Origin: Ruminococcus sp.
GTDB taxonomy: Bacteria; Bacillota; Clostridia; Oscillospirales; Ruminococcaceae
Assembly: GCA_014799805.1 (NCBI GenBank)
Contig: JAAVHJ010000022.1
Coordinates: forward strand, 1 to 48,792
Length of the DNA: 48,792 nucleotides
Reading direction: 5' to 3'
The notes beneath the pieces were generated by a model. The model worked only from the letters and a program-made list of their open reading frames with translations, was not told where the DNA came from and did not search any database. Both the position numbers and the translations under genes were made by a program. Positions 7,165-14,463 of the stretch are shown here, in pieces. How positions within the stretch are numbered: position 1 is the first letter of the stretch; every line of letters starts with the position of its first letter.

Positions 7165-8763
7165 TTGAAATATGTACTTTACGGACTGCCCTGTGCAGGA
7201 AAGACCACACTGCTCAGTGAGCTATCTATTCCTGTTATTCATGGCAGTATGGAACTAAACAAGATGGCATCGGGAAGATTTTTGGAGCTTTCTAATGCTG
7301 AAAGGAACGAACTGCGTGTAAGGTACGCAAAGAACCTTTGGGGAAGAAATGACAAATTCATCTCTGATGGTCACTATTCATTCCTTGATGATGTTGTCTT
7401 TACTGAAGCCGATGGTAAGTTATATGATGTTTTTCTATATTTGTACTGCGAGCCGGAGATAATAAGTAAACGGTTCAAACTTTCGTGCAAGAACAGTCAA
7501 TTTGCAAATCTGTCCACTAAACATATACACAAGTGGCAAACCTTTGAGATAGAAAGCTTACGTGCCGAGTGTCATAAGAGATGTAAGGATTTCTATGTAA
7601 TAAGTGATATATCTTCTATAGAATTACAGGTACTTATTGACAGAATCGAGAATGGTTTCGGTTCTTATAGACTTGCAAAAAACATAACGGAGAAGATACA
7701 ACAAATTTATCCTATGCCTTGTGAACTACATATCTGTGATGGTGATAAGACCATCATAGAACAAGATTCTTTCAGTGTATGTACAGACGACTATGTCACG
7801 CACATTTTCGATGGCAATTTCTATACGGACTATCAATCATTGCAGTTCAGTAGAGAAGTATATGCACTGGACTATAATACTGATAAACTCAGTACAATAC
7901 AGCTCAATGACATGATTTACAGCAGGATAGCCCATAAAAATTATTTCGTGCTGTCATCAGGAATAGATCATCTTTGGAAAATGCTTGCTGAACAATTTGA
8001 ATTAAAAAATGTTATTGCAGATACACTAATCTCTGCCGATACAAAGTATTTTGTGGTCAAGCTGCTGCAGGAAAAAGGCTACACAGTAACAGCTTATGGC
8101 GACAGCAAGAACGATTTTTACATGTTGAAACATGCTGATACTGGATATCTGTACATAGGTGCATATCTTAGCCGTTCGCTGAGAGATACAGACACTTCAG
8201 GTATCAAACTGCTTTATGATAAATCGCCATATATATTGGCTGACGTGGATGAAAATACCGCTGATGATATTTCAATATGCAAATCAGATTCAGGTATCAA
8301 TGGTTCAAGGCTTGCAGATACGCACATACGACTTGGCAGAATGCTTGGCGAAACTATTCACAGGTTCGTACCTAATACAGATACCGCAGTTATCGTTCTT
8401 GATAGAGGTGGTAGGTTCTTTGGTGACGGGTTATATACAAGTTTTGGAGGTATATTCTACAGTTATGATTCCAAAAGGGACAAGCTACCCAAGATTCACC
8501 ACAACATAGCGGTTATTGTTGACAGTGTTATCAATACTGGCAAATCTATTCTAAATATGATAGACAAGCTGAAACAATTTGCACCCGAAATAGAGATATT
8601 TATTGCCACCAATGTCATTCAAGAGAAAGCTCTAGATCATTTGAAAGAGTATAAGATTTTTGCAGTGAGAACTTCTGCTAACTCTTTTGTCGGCAGTAGG
8701 CAGGCTAAACAGAACGGAAAGGGTCCAGATACGGCGGATAGATTGTTTAATTATATTGAATGA
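7165..8763 (+). CDS. P-loop kinase - HAD phosphatase - uracil phosphoribosyltransferase-like fusion
   Basis: A 532-residue cytoplasmic protein with three enzyme-like domains. Residues 1-165 form a P-loop kinase of the nucleotide-kinase type (Walker A GLPCAGKTT at 7-15). Residues 186-335 form a HAD phosphatase (DGDKT at 192-196, SSG at 264-266, GDSKND at 312-317). Residues 340-532 resemble uracil phosphoribosyltransferase: LDRGGRFFGDGL, PRPP loop VDSVINTGKS at 452-461, and a base-binding C-terminus GPDTADRLF. The start is TTG, supported by GAGGT at 7152-7156; no better ATG is in frame. Such a set could attach ribose-phosphate to a base-like compound, then trim or phosphorylate it. That is inference from domains alone. 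Confidence 0.8.
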   Translation: MKYVLYGLPCAGKTTLLSELSIPVIHGSMELNKMASGRFLELSNAERNELRVRYAKNLWGRNDKFISDGHYSFLDDVVFTEADGKLYDVFLYLYCEPEIISKRFKLSCKNSQFANLSTKHIHKWQTFEIESLRAECHKRCKDFYVISDISSIELQVLIDRIENGFGSYRLAKNITEKIQQIYPMPCELHICDGDKTIIEQDSFSVCTDDYVTHIFDGNFYTDYQSLQFSREVYALDYNTDKLSTIQLNDMIYSRIAHKNYFVLSSGIDHLWKMLAEQFELKNVIADTLISADTKYFVVKLLQEKGYTVTAYGDSKNDFYMLKHADTGYLYIGAYLSRSLRDTDTSGIKLLYDKSPYILADVDENTADDISICKSDSGINGSRLADTHIRLGRMLGETIHRFVPNTDTAVIVLDRGGRFFGDGLYTSFGGIFYSYDSKRDKLPKIHHNIAVIVDSVINTGKSILNMIDKLKQFAPEIEIFIATNVIQEKALDHLKEYKIFAVRTSANSFVGSRQAKQNGKGPDTADRLFNYIE

Positions 8764-8778
8764 AAGCAAAAATGTATT

Positions 8779-8937
8779 ATGGCTTGGGAGTCAAATGAAA
8801 AAGGTAATCCTGCTTGGTTAACTAATTGGATAAATAAACACAATGACATTAATAATTTAATTAATGATATTTATAATAGCATAAAGCAAATAAAAAAGCA
8901 ATTCAGAAACAATCTAAATCAGATAAAACAGCATTGA
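8779..8937 (+). CDS. Possible small protein (52 aa), perhaps frameshifted
   Basis: An open frame starting MAWESNEKGNPAWLTNWINK, 15 bases after the kinase fusion and rich in Asn, Ile and Lys. No good ribosome binding site is visible. The A6 run at 8892-8897 may hide a frameshift, because another frame continues from there with KAIQKQSKSDKTALMQQTKK to a stop near 8976. It may be a remnant or a real small gene; I recognise no family. Confidence 0.3.
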   Translation: MAWESNEKGNPAWLTNWINKHNDINNLINDIYNSIKQIKKQFRNNLNQIKQH

Positions 8938-9022
8938 TGCAACAGACTAAAAAATCAGAATTGCATTTTTTCTGAAAATATGCTATGATAATAATTAAAA
9001 TACTAATATGAGGTGAATTTTT

Positions 9023-9193
9023 ATGAACGAATGTGAAACATGTGCTTACTATAGCTATGATGAAGAATGTGAATGTTATGTCTGTGAAGTAAACATGGAT
9101 GAAGACGAATATGCAAAGTTATTGCAAGGACATTACAAACGCTGTCCATATTACTATGAGGGCGATGAATATAAAATCGCAAAAAAACAGTAA
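9023..9193 (+). CDS. DUF6472-like small cysteine-rich protein
   Basis: A 56-residue acidic protein starting MNECETCAYYSYDEECECYVC, with a later RCPYYYEGDEYKIAKKQ. The C-x2-C near the N-terminus, the acidic DEDEYAKLL middle and the CPYY-DEYKI ending match the family I know as DUF6472, common in Clostridia. The cysteines probably bind zinc or iron. GAGGTG at 9010-9015 is well placed before the ATG. Its function is unknown in the family. It stands alone between the accessory locus and the terminator at 9385. The 190 bases after it hold no gene I can support. Confidence 0.75.
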   Translation: MNECETCAYYSYDEECECYVCEVNMDEDEYAKLLQGHYKRCPYYYEGDEYKIAKKQ

Positions 9194-9384
9194 GCACTAT
9201 CTGCTGATTTCAGAATTTTTATATATTTTTGCAGTCGGGATATCCTGTATATCACCAGAAACTTCCATTTTTTTATTTTCTTATTTTCATGGGCTTTCCA
9301 CATATTGCATAAAAAATTTGCTTTATTTCAGTTTTTTTATAATCTATCAGAATTATAACTACTTTTTTGAATTCAAAAAGCCAC

Positions 9385-9418
9385 AAAAAATCCAGATTTC
9401 TTAAAATCTGGATTTTTT
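9385..9418. terminator. Bidirectional intrinsic terminator
   Basis: TCCAGATTT (9391-9399) pairs perfectly with AAATCTGGA (9404-9412) around a 4-base loop. A6 flanks one side and T6 the other, so it works in both directions. It serves the converging DUF6472 and ferredoxin-thioredoxin reductase genes. Confidence 0.9.
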
Positions 9419-9420
9419 GT

Positions 9421-9618
9421 TTAATTTTTATCTTTATAATATAACAAACAATGACAATATCCTTCAAAATCAGGATCTGCAATTTGGTCCCGAAACTCTT
9501 TACACATACATTTATTTTCAGGAATCCGTTCTAAACGGCATGGACAATAACCGCCTGTTTGTTTCAAACCTTCACGAATTTGATTTACAATTTCCTTATC
9601 TTGATTCAATCTAACCAT
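9421..9618 (-). CDS. Ferredoxin-thioredoxin reductase catalytic subunit-like
   Basis: A 65-residue protein with the three CxC pairs of the catalytic (beta) chain: CPC at 25-27, CMC at 37-39 and CHC at 55-57. These bind a [4Fe-4S] cluster and carry the redox-active disulfide. The spacing (9 and 15 residues) differs from the plant and cyanobacterial form, as often seen in anaerobes. An in-frame TTG at 9627 overlaps the upstream stop; the ATG at 9618 is the more ordinary start. It directly follows a thioredoxin gene, so it most likely reduces that thioredoxin with ferredoxin electrons. No variable subunit is nearby, as is usual outside phototrophs. Confidence 0.8.
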   Translation of the reverse strand: MVRLNQDKEIVNQIREGLKQTGGYCPCRLERIPENKCMCKEFRDQIADPDFEGYCHCLLYYKDKN

Positions 9619-9623
9619 AATAT

Positions 9624-9941
9624 TCAAGAAACCCCATGTTTTTTAAATAATTCTAATATTTGAGAAGCGTTTCGTAAACCGACAACTGTTTCTAAAATTT
9701 CGCCGTTCTGGAATAATAGCATAGTTGGAATATTCGCAATTCCAAATTTCATAGCTAAATCACGGCAATCATCTACATTGACTTTGCCAATCTGAAGTGA
9801 TGCATTTTCTTCATCTAATGCATGGAGAATTTCACCTTGTTTCATACAAGGTGGACACCATGTTGCCCAAAAATCTACCAATACAGGTGTATGATTTTTA
9901 ATAAATTCTTGAAAATTATCCTGATTCAAATTAATTATCAC
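9624..9941 (-). CDS. trxA: Thioredoxin with CPPC active site
   Basis: A 105-residue thioredoxin. The active site is WCPPC (Cys29 and Cys32) rather than the standard WCGPC. The cis-proline is in NIPTML, and VDFWATW matches the conserved first strand. The changed dipeptide between the cysteines would alter redox potential and partner choice. It lies immediately upstream of the ferredoxin-thioredoxin reductase gene and overlaps its possible TTG start, so the pair forms a self-contained ferredoxin-driven disulfide reduction system (inference). AGAGGGAT precedes the ATG. Confidence 0.9.
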   Translation of the reverse strand: MIINLNQDNFQEFIKNHTPVLVDFWATWCPPCMKQGEILHALDEENASLQIGKVNVDDCRDLAMKFGIANIPTMLLFQNGEILETVVGLRNASQILELFKKHGVS

Positions 9942-9990
9942 AAAAAATCCCTCTTTTCTTTTTTATTTATATTATATTATTTCTTCAAAC

Positions 9991-10019
9991 AAGAAGTCAG
10001 AATCATCTCTTGACTTCTT
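9991..10019. other. Stem-loop between lipoprotein and thioredoxin genes
   Basis: AAGAAGTCA (9991-9999) pairs with TGACTTCTT (10011-10019), nine perfect pairs around an 11-base loop. It follows the lipoprotein gene on the - strand. There is no strong T tract, so it is a weak terminator or an RNA-stabilising hairpin. Confidence 0.5.
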
Positions 10020-10046
10020 ATTATAGTTTCTGCGTAAAATAATATT

Positions 10047-10871
10047 TTATGCTGATTCTTCGTCTTCATCTTCATTTTCATTATCTGTAATAGCTGGTAT
10101 ACTAGTATTATTCGTACCTGTAATTGTAAAATTTACTTCTACTTTTGTCCAAGTTGCAAAATTTTCTTCTTCAAAAATCTGTGCAGAATATTCTTTACAA
10201 ACACTTAATGCATCGCCATCTTCATCATATAATGCACCATCTGGTGTACGTGCATCTTTTGGCGGATTATTCACCCACGTATTATAGATAGTCGCTCTTG
10301 TGTCTTTTCCATCTTCAGTAGATGTATAATTTTTATTAGTTAGTTCAATTTCATTGCCATCTACAAAAATACTATCTATAGTAATCACTGCATTTGGATA
10401 AAGACTTTCTCCATTTGGAATCATAACTGCCATAAAATCAATTCCTTCTGGTGTATATGTTCCATCTGGATTGCCTGTCATAGCATTACGAAAACCTCTT
10501 GTATTGGCATTAACACTGACAGTATAAGTACCATCGCCTTTAATATCTGCAATTTCTGCATCATAAGCTAACATATAACCACTTTGTTTTGTAGAACCCC
10601 AATATTGAACTTCCCACTGACTGCCTACAATTGCAAGATAAGCTTGCCCTTCTTCTGCTGTATAGGCAGGTTCGAATTCATCTTCTTCAGGTATATCTAT
10701 ATCACTAACACCAGCGATTTCGGGAGATGTTTCGGGGGCATCATGTACGATATTATCACTACTATCAGACAGTGTTTCTGTTTCATTTTCGTCAGGCTTA
10801 TTACAAGCCGTAACAACCATGCCCATCATCAAAACAGCAATGAAACTAGCCAAATATTTTTTTATGTTCAT
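10047..10871 (-). CDS. Putative lipoprotein of unknown function
   Basis: A 274-residue exported protein. Residues 1-22 form a lipoprotein signal peptide ending in the lipobox VTAC, with Cys23 as the lipidation site. An acidic, Glu/Asp/Ser-rich linker (about 24-70) is followed by a domain rich in beta strands (YLAIVGSQWEVQYWGS, GDGTYTVSVN, and WTKVEVNFTITG near the end), then a very acidic tail. The domain has the look of a beta-sandwich, possibly carbohydrate-binding, which would suit a fibre degrader, but I cannot name a family. The gene stands alone on the - strand with AAAGAGG before the ATG. Confidence 0.7.
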   Translation of the reverse strand: MNIKKYLASFIAVLMMGMVVTACNKPDENETETLSDSSDNIVHDAPETSPEIAGVSDIDIPEEDEFEPAYTAEEGQAYLAIVGSQWEVQYWGSTKQSGYMLAYDAEIADIKGDGTYTVSVNANTRGFRNAMTGNPDGTYTPEGIDFMAVMIPNGESLYPNAVITIDSIFVDGNEIELTNKNYTSTEDGKDTRATIYNTWVNNPPKDARTPDGALYDEDGDALSVCKEYSAQIFEEENFATWTKVEVNFTITGTNNTSIPAITDNENEDEDEESA

Positions 10872-10900
10872 GAAAAAACCTCTTTCTTAAAATTTAAATT

Positions 10901-11404
10901 CTAAAATTTATCTATCATAGTCAAAAATTCATCTGGAATATAAGACTTTGCTTTTAATGCAATCTGTTCAGGTATTCCAAATAACGGTTCTGCTATAGAA
11001 CCTACAATAGCTCCTAAAGTATCACTATTACCGCCAATAGAAATTGCATTTCTGATTGCATCCTCAAAATCTACAGCTTCTATCACACATTGTATGGCTT
11101 GTGGCATAGTTCCCTGACAAGTTTCATCAAATTGATAAAAATCTCTTATTTCATCTAGTATAAAATTTTCTTTTGGTGTTCTAATAAATTCCCAATAGTT
11201 TTTTAAATCTTGTTTTGACCATAATTTATGTTCTAAATTGCTTTGCCCATTCTATCGCAACAGGGTGATTATGTGAAACGGCTGTGACAATTTCGGCAAT
11301 TTGCAAACAGGTATTTAAATTGTCAGAACTATAAGCACAGGGACTAACTCTCATACAAGCACCATTCTTGAACCGACAATATCCCCAATGATAGCACCTA
11401 GCAT
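10901..11404 (-). pseudogene. Broken ADP-ribosylglycohydrolase
   Basis: Remains of a DraG-type ADP-ribosylglycohydrolase. A good start (GGAGGGAA, then ATG at 11404) gives MLGAIIGDIVGSR, the standard family opening. The sequence then jumps straight to NGACMRVSPCAYSSDN in another frame. Roughly 85 residues are therefore missing, including the metal-binding DD motif. A second frame change follows near 11235, giving EHKLWSKQDLKNYWEF to FDETCQGTMPQAI. The end (10901-11107) keeps SIGGNSDTLGAIVGSIAEP intact. The protein cannot be made in active form. The intact C-terminal frame should not be annotated as a gene on its own. Confidence 0.85.
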
Positions 11405-11537
11405 AATATTCCCTCCAATATTACTAAACTAGTATTTTAATCATACATGATTATCATAAAAAAAGCAATATATAAAATATCTAAATTTCATATATATTTT
11501 TAGGCTAAAATTATAACAATCAGACAAAATCCGACAT

Positions 11538-13469
11538 TCAGGACAATTCTTCCAGTTCGCATAGCTCCATAAAGCAAGCTTCCGACTGATTTTTTAATGT
11601 TTCTAATTCCGCACAAACTTCCTGCATTTTTTGATAATCTGTACAAATTTCAGGTAATGTTAATTTTTCTTCTGTTTCTGCAATTACTATTTCTAAATTT
11701 TCAATTTCCTGTTCTAATTCCCGCATACGATTCCTACGCATAGCATCTGCACTTCTTTGTGCTTTTGTTCTGTAAGAATTACTGGAATTAGCTTGTTTTT
11801 TCTTTTTTTCTTCTGCTAATTTTTGTTCTTGCTGTGCAATTTGAGAAGCAATTTTTGCTTTTGCCTTTTCTTCCAGATAATGTTCAAATCCGTATGGATG
11901 CAAAACAGCTCCCTCAGGTGTTAATTCTAATAATTGTGTGGCAAGTTTTTTTAAAAAATATCTGTCATGTGAAACAAATAATAAAGTTCCTGTATAATTA
12001 TCTAATGCTTCTTCCAACACTTCTTTCATAGGCAAATCTAAATGATTTGTTGGCTCATCTAGTAACATAACATTTGCATGTTCCAGCATGAGCAAAGCAA
12101 AACAAACTCTTGCACGTTCACCGCCACTTAATGCAGAAATCGGCTTAAAAACATCTTCGCCTGTAATTCTCACTTGTCCTAGAATATTTCTGATTTCGCC
12201 ATCTAGCATAGCAGGAAATCTATCATGTAATTCATCAATGACAGTATTTGATAAATTTAAATGCATACTTTCTTGGTCAAAATAACCTGTTTTAATATTT
12301 TTATTAAATTTTATGATTCCATCATGTGGCAAAATATTTAAAATTTCTTTTAAAAGCGTTGATTTTCCGATACCATTCACACCGATAATGCCTAATTTTT
12401 CGCCACGTCTGACAGTGAAATTAATATTTTCAAGCAATATTTTTCTAGCATTTCCTTCACCTACAGAAATAGTTGCATTTTTGACTTCCAGTACATCCAG
12501 AGGCGGTTCTATTTCATAATCAAATTTTAAACCTGCTTTTTTCTGTTTTGTAATAGGCTTTTCAATCCGTTCTATTTTATCAAGCTGTTTCTGACGGCTT
12601 TTCGCACTCTTAGAAGTAGAAGCCCTTGCCATGTTTCTTGCAACATAATCTTCCAGTTTTGCAATTTCTTTCTGTTGTAAAATATATTCTTTTTCCTGAC
12701 GTTCTACAGCAAGTTCTTTCTGAATCATATATGCAGAATAATTGCCTTTATATCTTGTTAGTTTCCCACGTTCAATTTCACAGATACTTGTACAGAGCTT
12801 ATCCAGAAAATATCTGTCATGTGAAACGATTAGCAAAGCACTTTTACTTGTCTGCAAATAATCTTCTAACCATTGAATTGTTTCAAAATCCAAATGATTG
12901 GTAGGCTCATCAAGAATTAATAAATTCGGTGCTTCTAATAATAATTTTGTAATTGCAAGTCTGGTTTTTTCACCGCCACTAAAACTAGAAACGGGTCTAT
13001 GAAAATCATTCTGTGAAAAACCCATGCCAAATAAAACAGTTTTTATTTTTACATCAATTTCATAGCCTTCATTGGCAAGAAACCAAGAAGATAATCTATC
13101 ATATTCTTCTGTTAATGCAGGATTATTATTTGCAAGTTGCTGTTCTAATTCATGCATTCTGTTCTGAACTTGCAATAATTCAGAAAAAACACTTTGCATT
13201 TCTTCCCAGACTGTCAAATTAGAATCCAATGATGCAGACTGTGCAAGATAGCCGATAGAAGTTTTATTTGCACAAATAATTTGTCCATCGCTTTCTAATT
13301 CGTGGTCTGGTAAAATTTCGCCTAGTAAAATTTTTAGCAAAGTCGATTTTCCGCAACCATTTGCACCAATTAAGCCGATTCTGTCATTATTTTCAATTTG
13401 TAAATCAATATCTGTCAATAACGGCACACCGTTATAAATTTTGTGAATCTTGATTGCTTTTAGCAACAT
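11538..13469 (-). CDS. ABC-F family ATPase (YdiF/Uup type)
   Basis: A 643-residue soluble protein with two ABC ATPase domains. Walker A motifs are GANGCGKST near residue 38 and GVNGIGKST in the second half. LSGGE-type signatures read SFSGGEKTR and ALSGGERAR, and LDEPTNHLD occurs twice. The linker between the domains is charged, and the C-terminal 90 residues form a coiled coil (RMRELEQEIENLEIVIAETEEKL). ABC-F proteins act on the ribosome E site and not as transporters. Start: a GTG at 13478 overlaps the GAGGTG ribosome binding site, so the ATG at 13469 is used. The adjacent upstream gene is exonuclease III. Confidence 0.9.
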   Translation of the reverse strand: MLLKAIKIHKIYNGVPLLTDIDLQIENNDRIGLIGANGCGKSTLLKILLGEILPDHELESDGQIICANKTSIGYLAQSASLDSNLTVWEEMQSVFSELLQVQNRMHELEQQLANNNPALTEEYDRLSSWFLANEGYEIDVKIKTVLFGMGFSQNDFHRPVSSFSGGEKTRLAITKLLLEAPNLLILDEPTNHLDFETIQWLEDYLQTSKSALLIVSHDRYFLDKLCTSICEIERGKLTRYKGNYSAYMIQKELAVERQEKEYILQQKEIAKLEDYVARNMARASTSKSAKSRQKQLDKIERIEKPITKQKKAGLKFDYEIEPPLDVLEVKNATISVGEGNARKILLENINFTVRRGEKLGIIGVNGIGKSTLLKEILNILPHDGIIKFNKNIKTGYFDQESMHLNLSNTVIDELHDRFPAMLDGEIRNILGQVRITGEDVFKPISALSGGERARVCFALLMLEHANVMLLDEPTNHLDLPMKEVLEEALDNYTGTLLFVSHDRYFLKKLATQLLELTPEGAVLHPYGFEHYLEEKAKAKIASQIAQQEQKLAEEKKKKQANSSNSYRTKAQRSADAMRRNRMRELEQEIENLEIVIAETEEKLTLPEICTDYQKMQEVCAELETLKNQSEACFMELCELEELS

Positions 13470-13503
13470 GTCTAACACCTCAAAATTATAATTAATTATA
13501 ATT

Positions 13504-14253
13504 TTATAAATTTATTTCTAATCCGACTGGACAATGGTCACTGCCCATAACTTCTGGATAAATTTCTGCTTTTGTAATATATTTCGCAATGCGGTTAGAA
13601 ACTAAAAAATAATCAATTCGCCAACCAACATTTCGTATTCTTGCTTGGTTCATGTAAGACCACCAAGTATAAGCATTTTGCTGTGTTGGGTGCAAATACC
13701 GAAACGAATCTGTAAAACCTGCTTGTAATAATTCGCTAAATTTTCCACGTTCTTCGTTAGTAAAGCCAGCATTGCCAATATTTGCCCTTGCATTTTTCAA
13801 GTCAATTTCCTGATGGGCAACGTTCATATCACCACAGATAATCAAAGGCTTTTTCTTATCTAATTCCAGTAATAAATTTCTGAAATCATCTTCCCATTGC
13901 ATTCTATAATCTAATCTTGTCAAAGCTCTTTGTGCATTAGGAACATAAATATTCACAAGCTGAAAATTTTCATATTCTGCAATAATTGTTCTGCCTTCTG
14001 TCATATGATTTTCAAAATTAAATCTTAAATTCAAAGGCTCTTGTTTAGAAAATAATGCCGTTCCAGAATAGCCTTTTTTCACAGCACTATTAAAATACTG
14101 ATACCAACCGTCAAACTTAGTAGTAACTTGTTCAGGTTGCATTTTTGTTTCCTGAATACAAAACATATCAGCGTCAAAGGCTCTGAAATAATTTTCAAAG
14201 CCCTTGCTGATATTCGCACGAAAGCCATTGACATTCCATGAAATCAATTTCAT
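13504..14253 (-). CDS. xth: Exodeoxyribonuclease III
   Basis: A 249-residue AP endonuclease/3'-5' exonuclease of the ExoIII family for base excision repair. The start MKLISWNVNGFRA carries the metal-site Asn7, and QETK gives the catalytic Glu35. GDMNVAH and the terminal GSDHCPV contain the catalytic Asp, Asn and His. Length and motifs match ExoA of Gram-positive bacteria. The start codon overlaps the stop of the small upstream gene as ATGA, showing translational coupling. The ABC-F gene follows 34 bases downstream. Confidence 0.95.
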   Translation of the reverse strand: MKLISWNVNGFRANISKGFENYFRAFDADMFCIQETKMQPEQVTTKFDGWYQYFNSAVKKGYSGTALFSKQEPLNLRFNFENHMTEGRTIIAEYENFQLVNIYVPNAQRALTRLDYRMQWEDDFRNLLLELDKKKPLIICGDMNVAHQEIDLKNARANIGNAGFTNEERGKFSELLQAGFTDSFRYLHPTQQNAYTWWSYMNQARIRNVGWRIDYFLVSNRIAKYITKAEIYPEVMGSDHCPVGLEINL

Positions 14254-14447
14254 ATACCAAAATTCTCCTCAAGTTCCACAACTACTGTATTACGTTTTGC
14301 AGAAATTAACAATAATATATTACCTTTCTTATCTAATACCTGAATACAGCCATTTTCTTTTCCAATATATACATTTTCAAAATGATACTCTAAAACTGGC
14401 ATATCATTATGACTCAAAACCAAGATTTTATAATTACCTGTTCCCAT
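14250..14447 (-). CDS. Small conserved-looking protein upstream of exonuclease III
   Basis: A 65-residue protein starting MGTGNYKILVLSHNDMPVLEY. It is predicted to be mainly beta strands (FENVYIGKENGCIQVLD, GNILLLISAKRNTVVVELEENF). I do not recognise a family. The ATG at 14447 lies ten bases after AAAGGAG; an in-frame TTG at 14456 is too close to that site. It sits between the aminopeptidase and exonuclease III and overlaps the latter by four bases, so it is a genuine operon member. Confidence 0.6.
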   Translation of the reverse strand: MGTGNYKILVLSHNDMPVLEYHFENVYIGKENGCIQVLDKKGNILLLISAKRNTVVVELEENFGI

Positions 14448-14463
14448 GTGCTTCAATCTCCTT

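Noticed and set aside
8952-8981. Terminator after the accessory locus
   Set aside because: TCAGAA and TTCTGA can pair, but the T tract is on the wrong side for + strand genes, and no - strand gene needs it.
10901-11107. 68-aa open frame as a separate gene
   Set aside because: It is the intact C-terminal part of the broken ADP-ribosylglycohydrolase, and its first Met is internal to the family sequence.
11439-11452. Palindrome AATCAT-AC-ATGATT as an operator
   Set aside because: Short and purely AT-rich in an AT-rich intergenic region; chance is likely.
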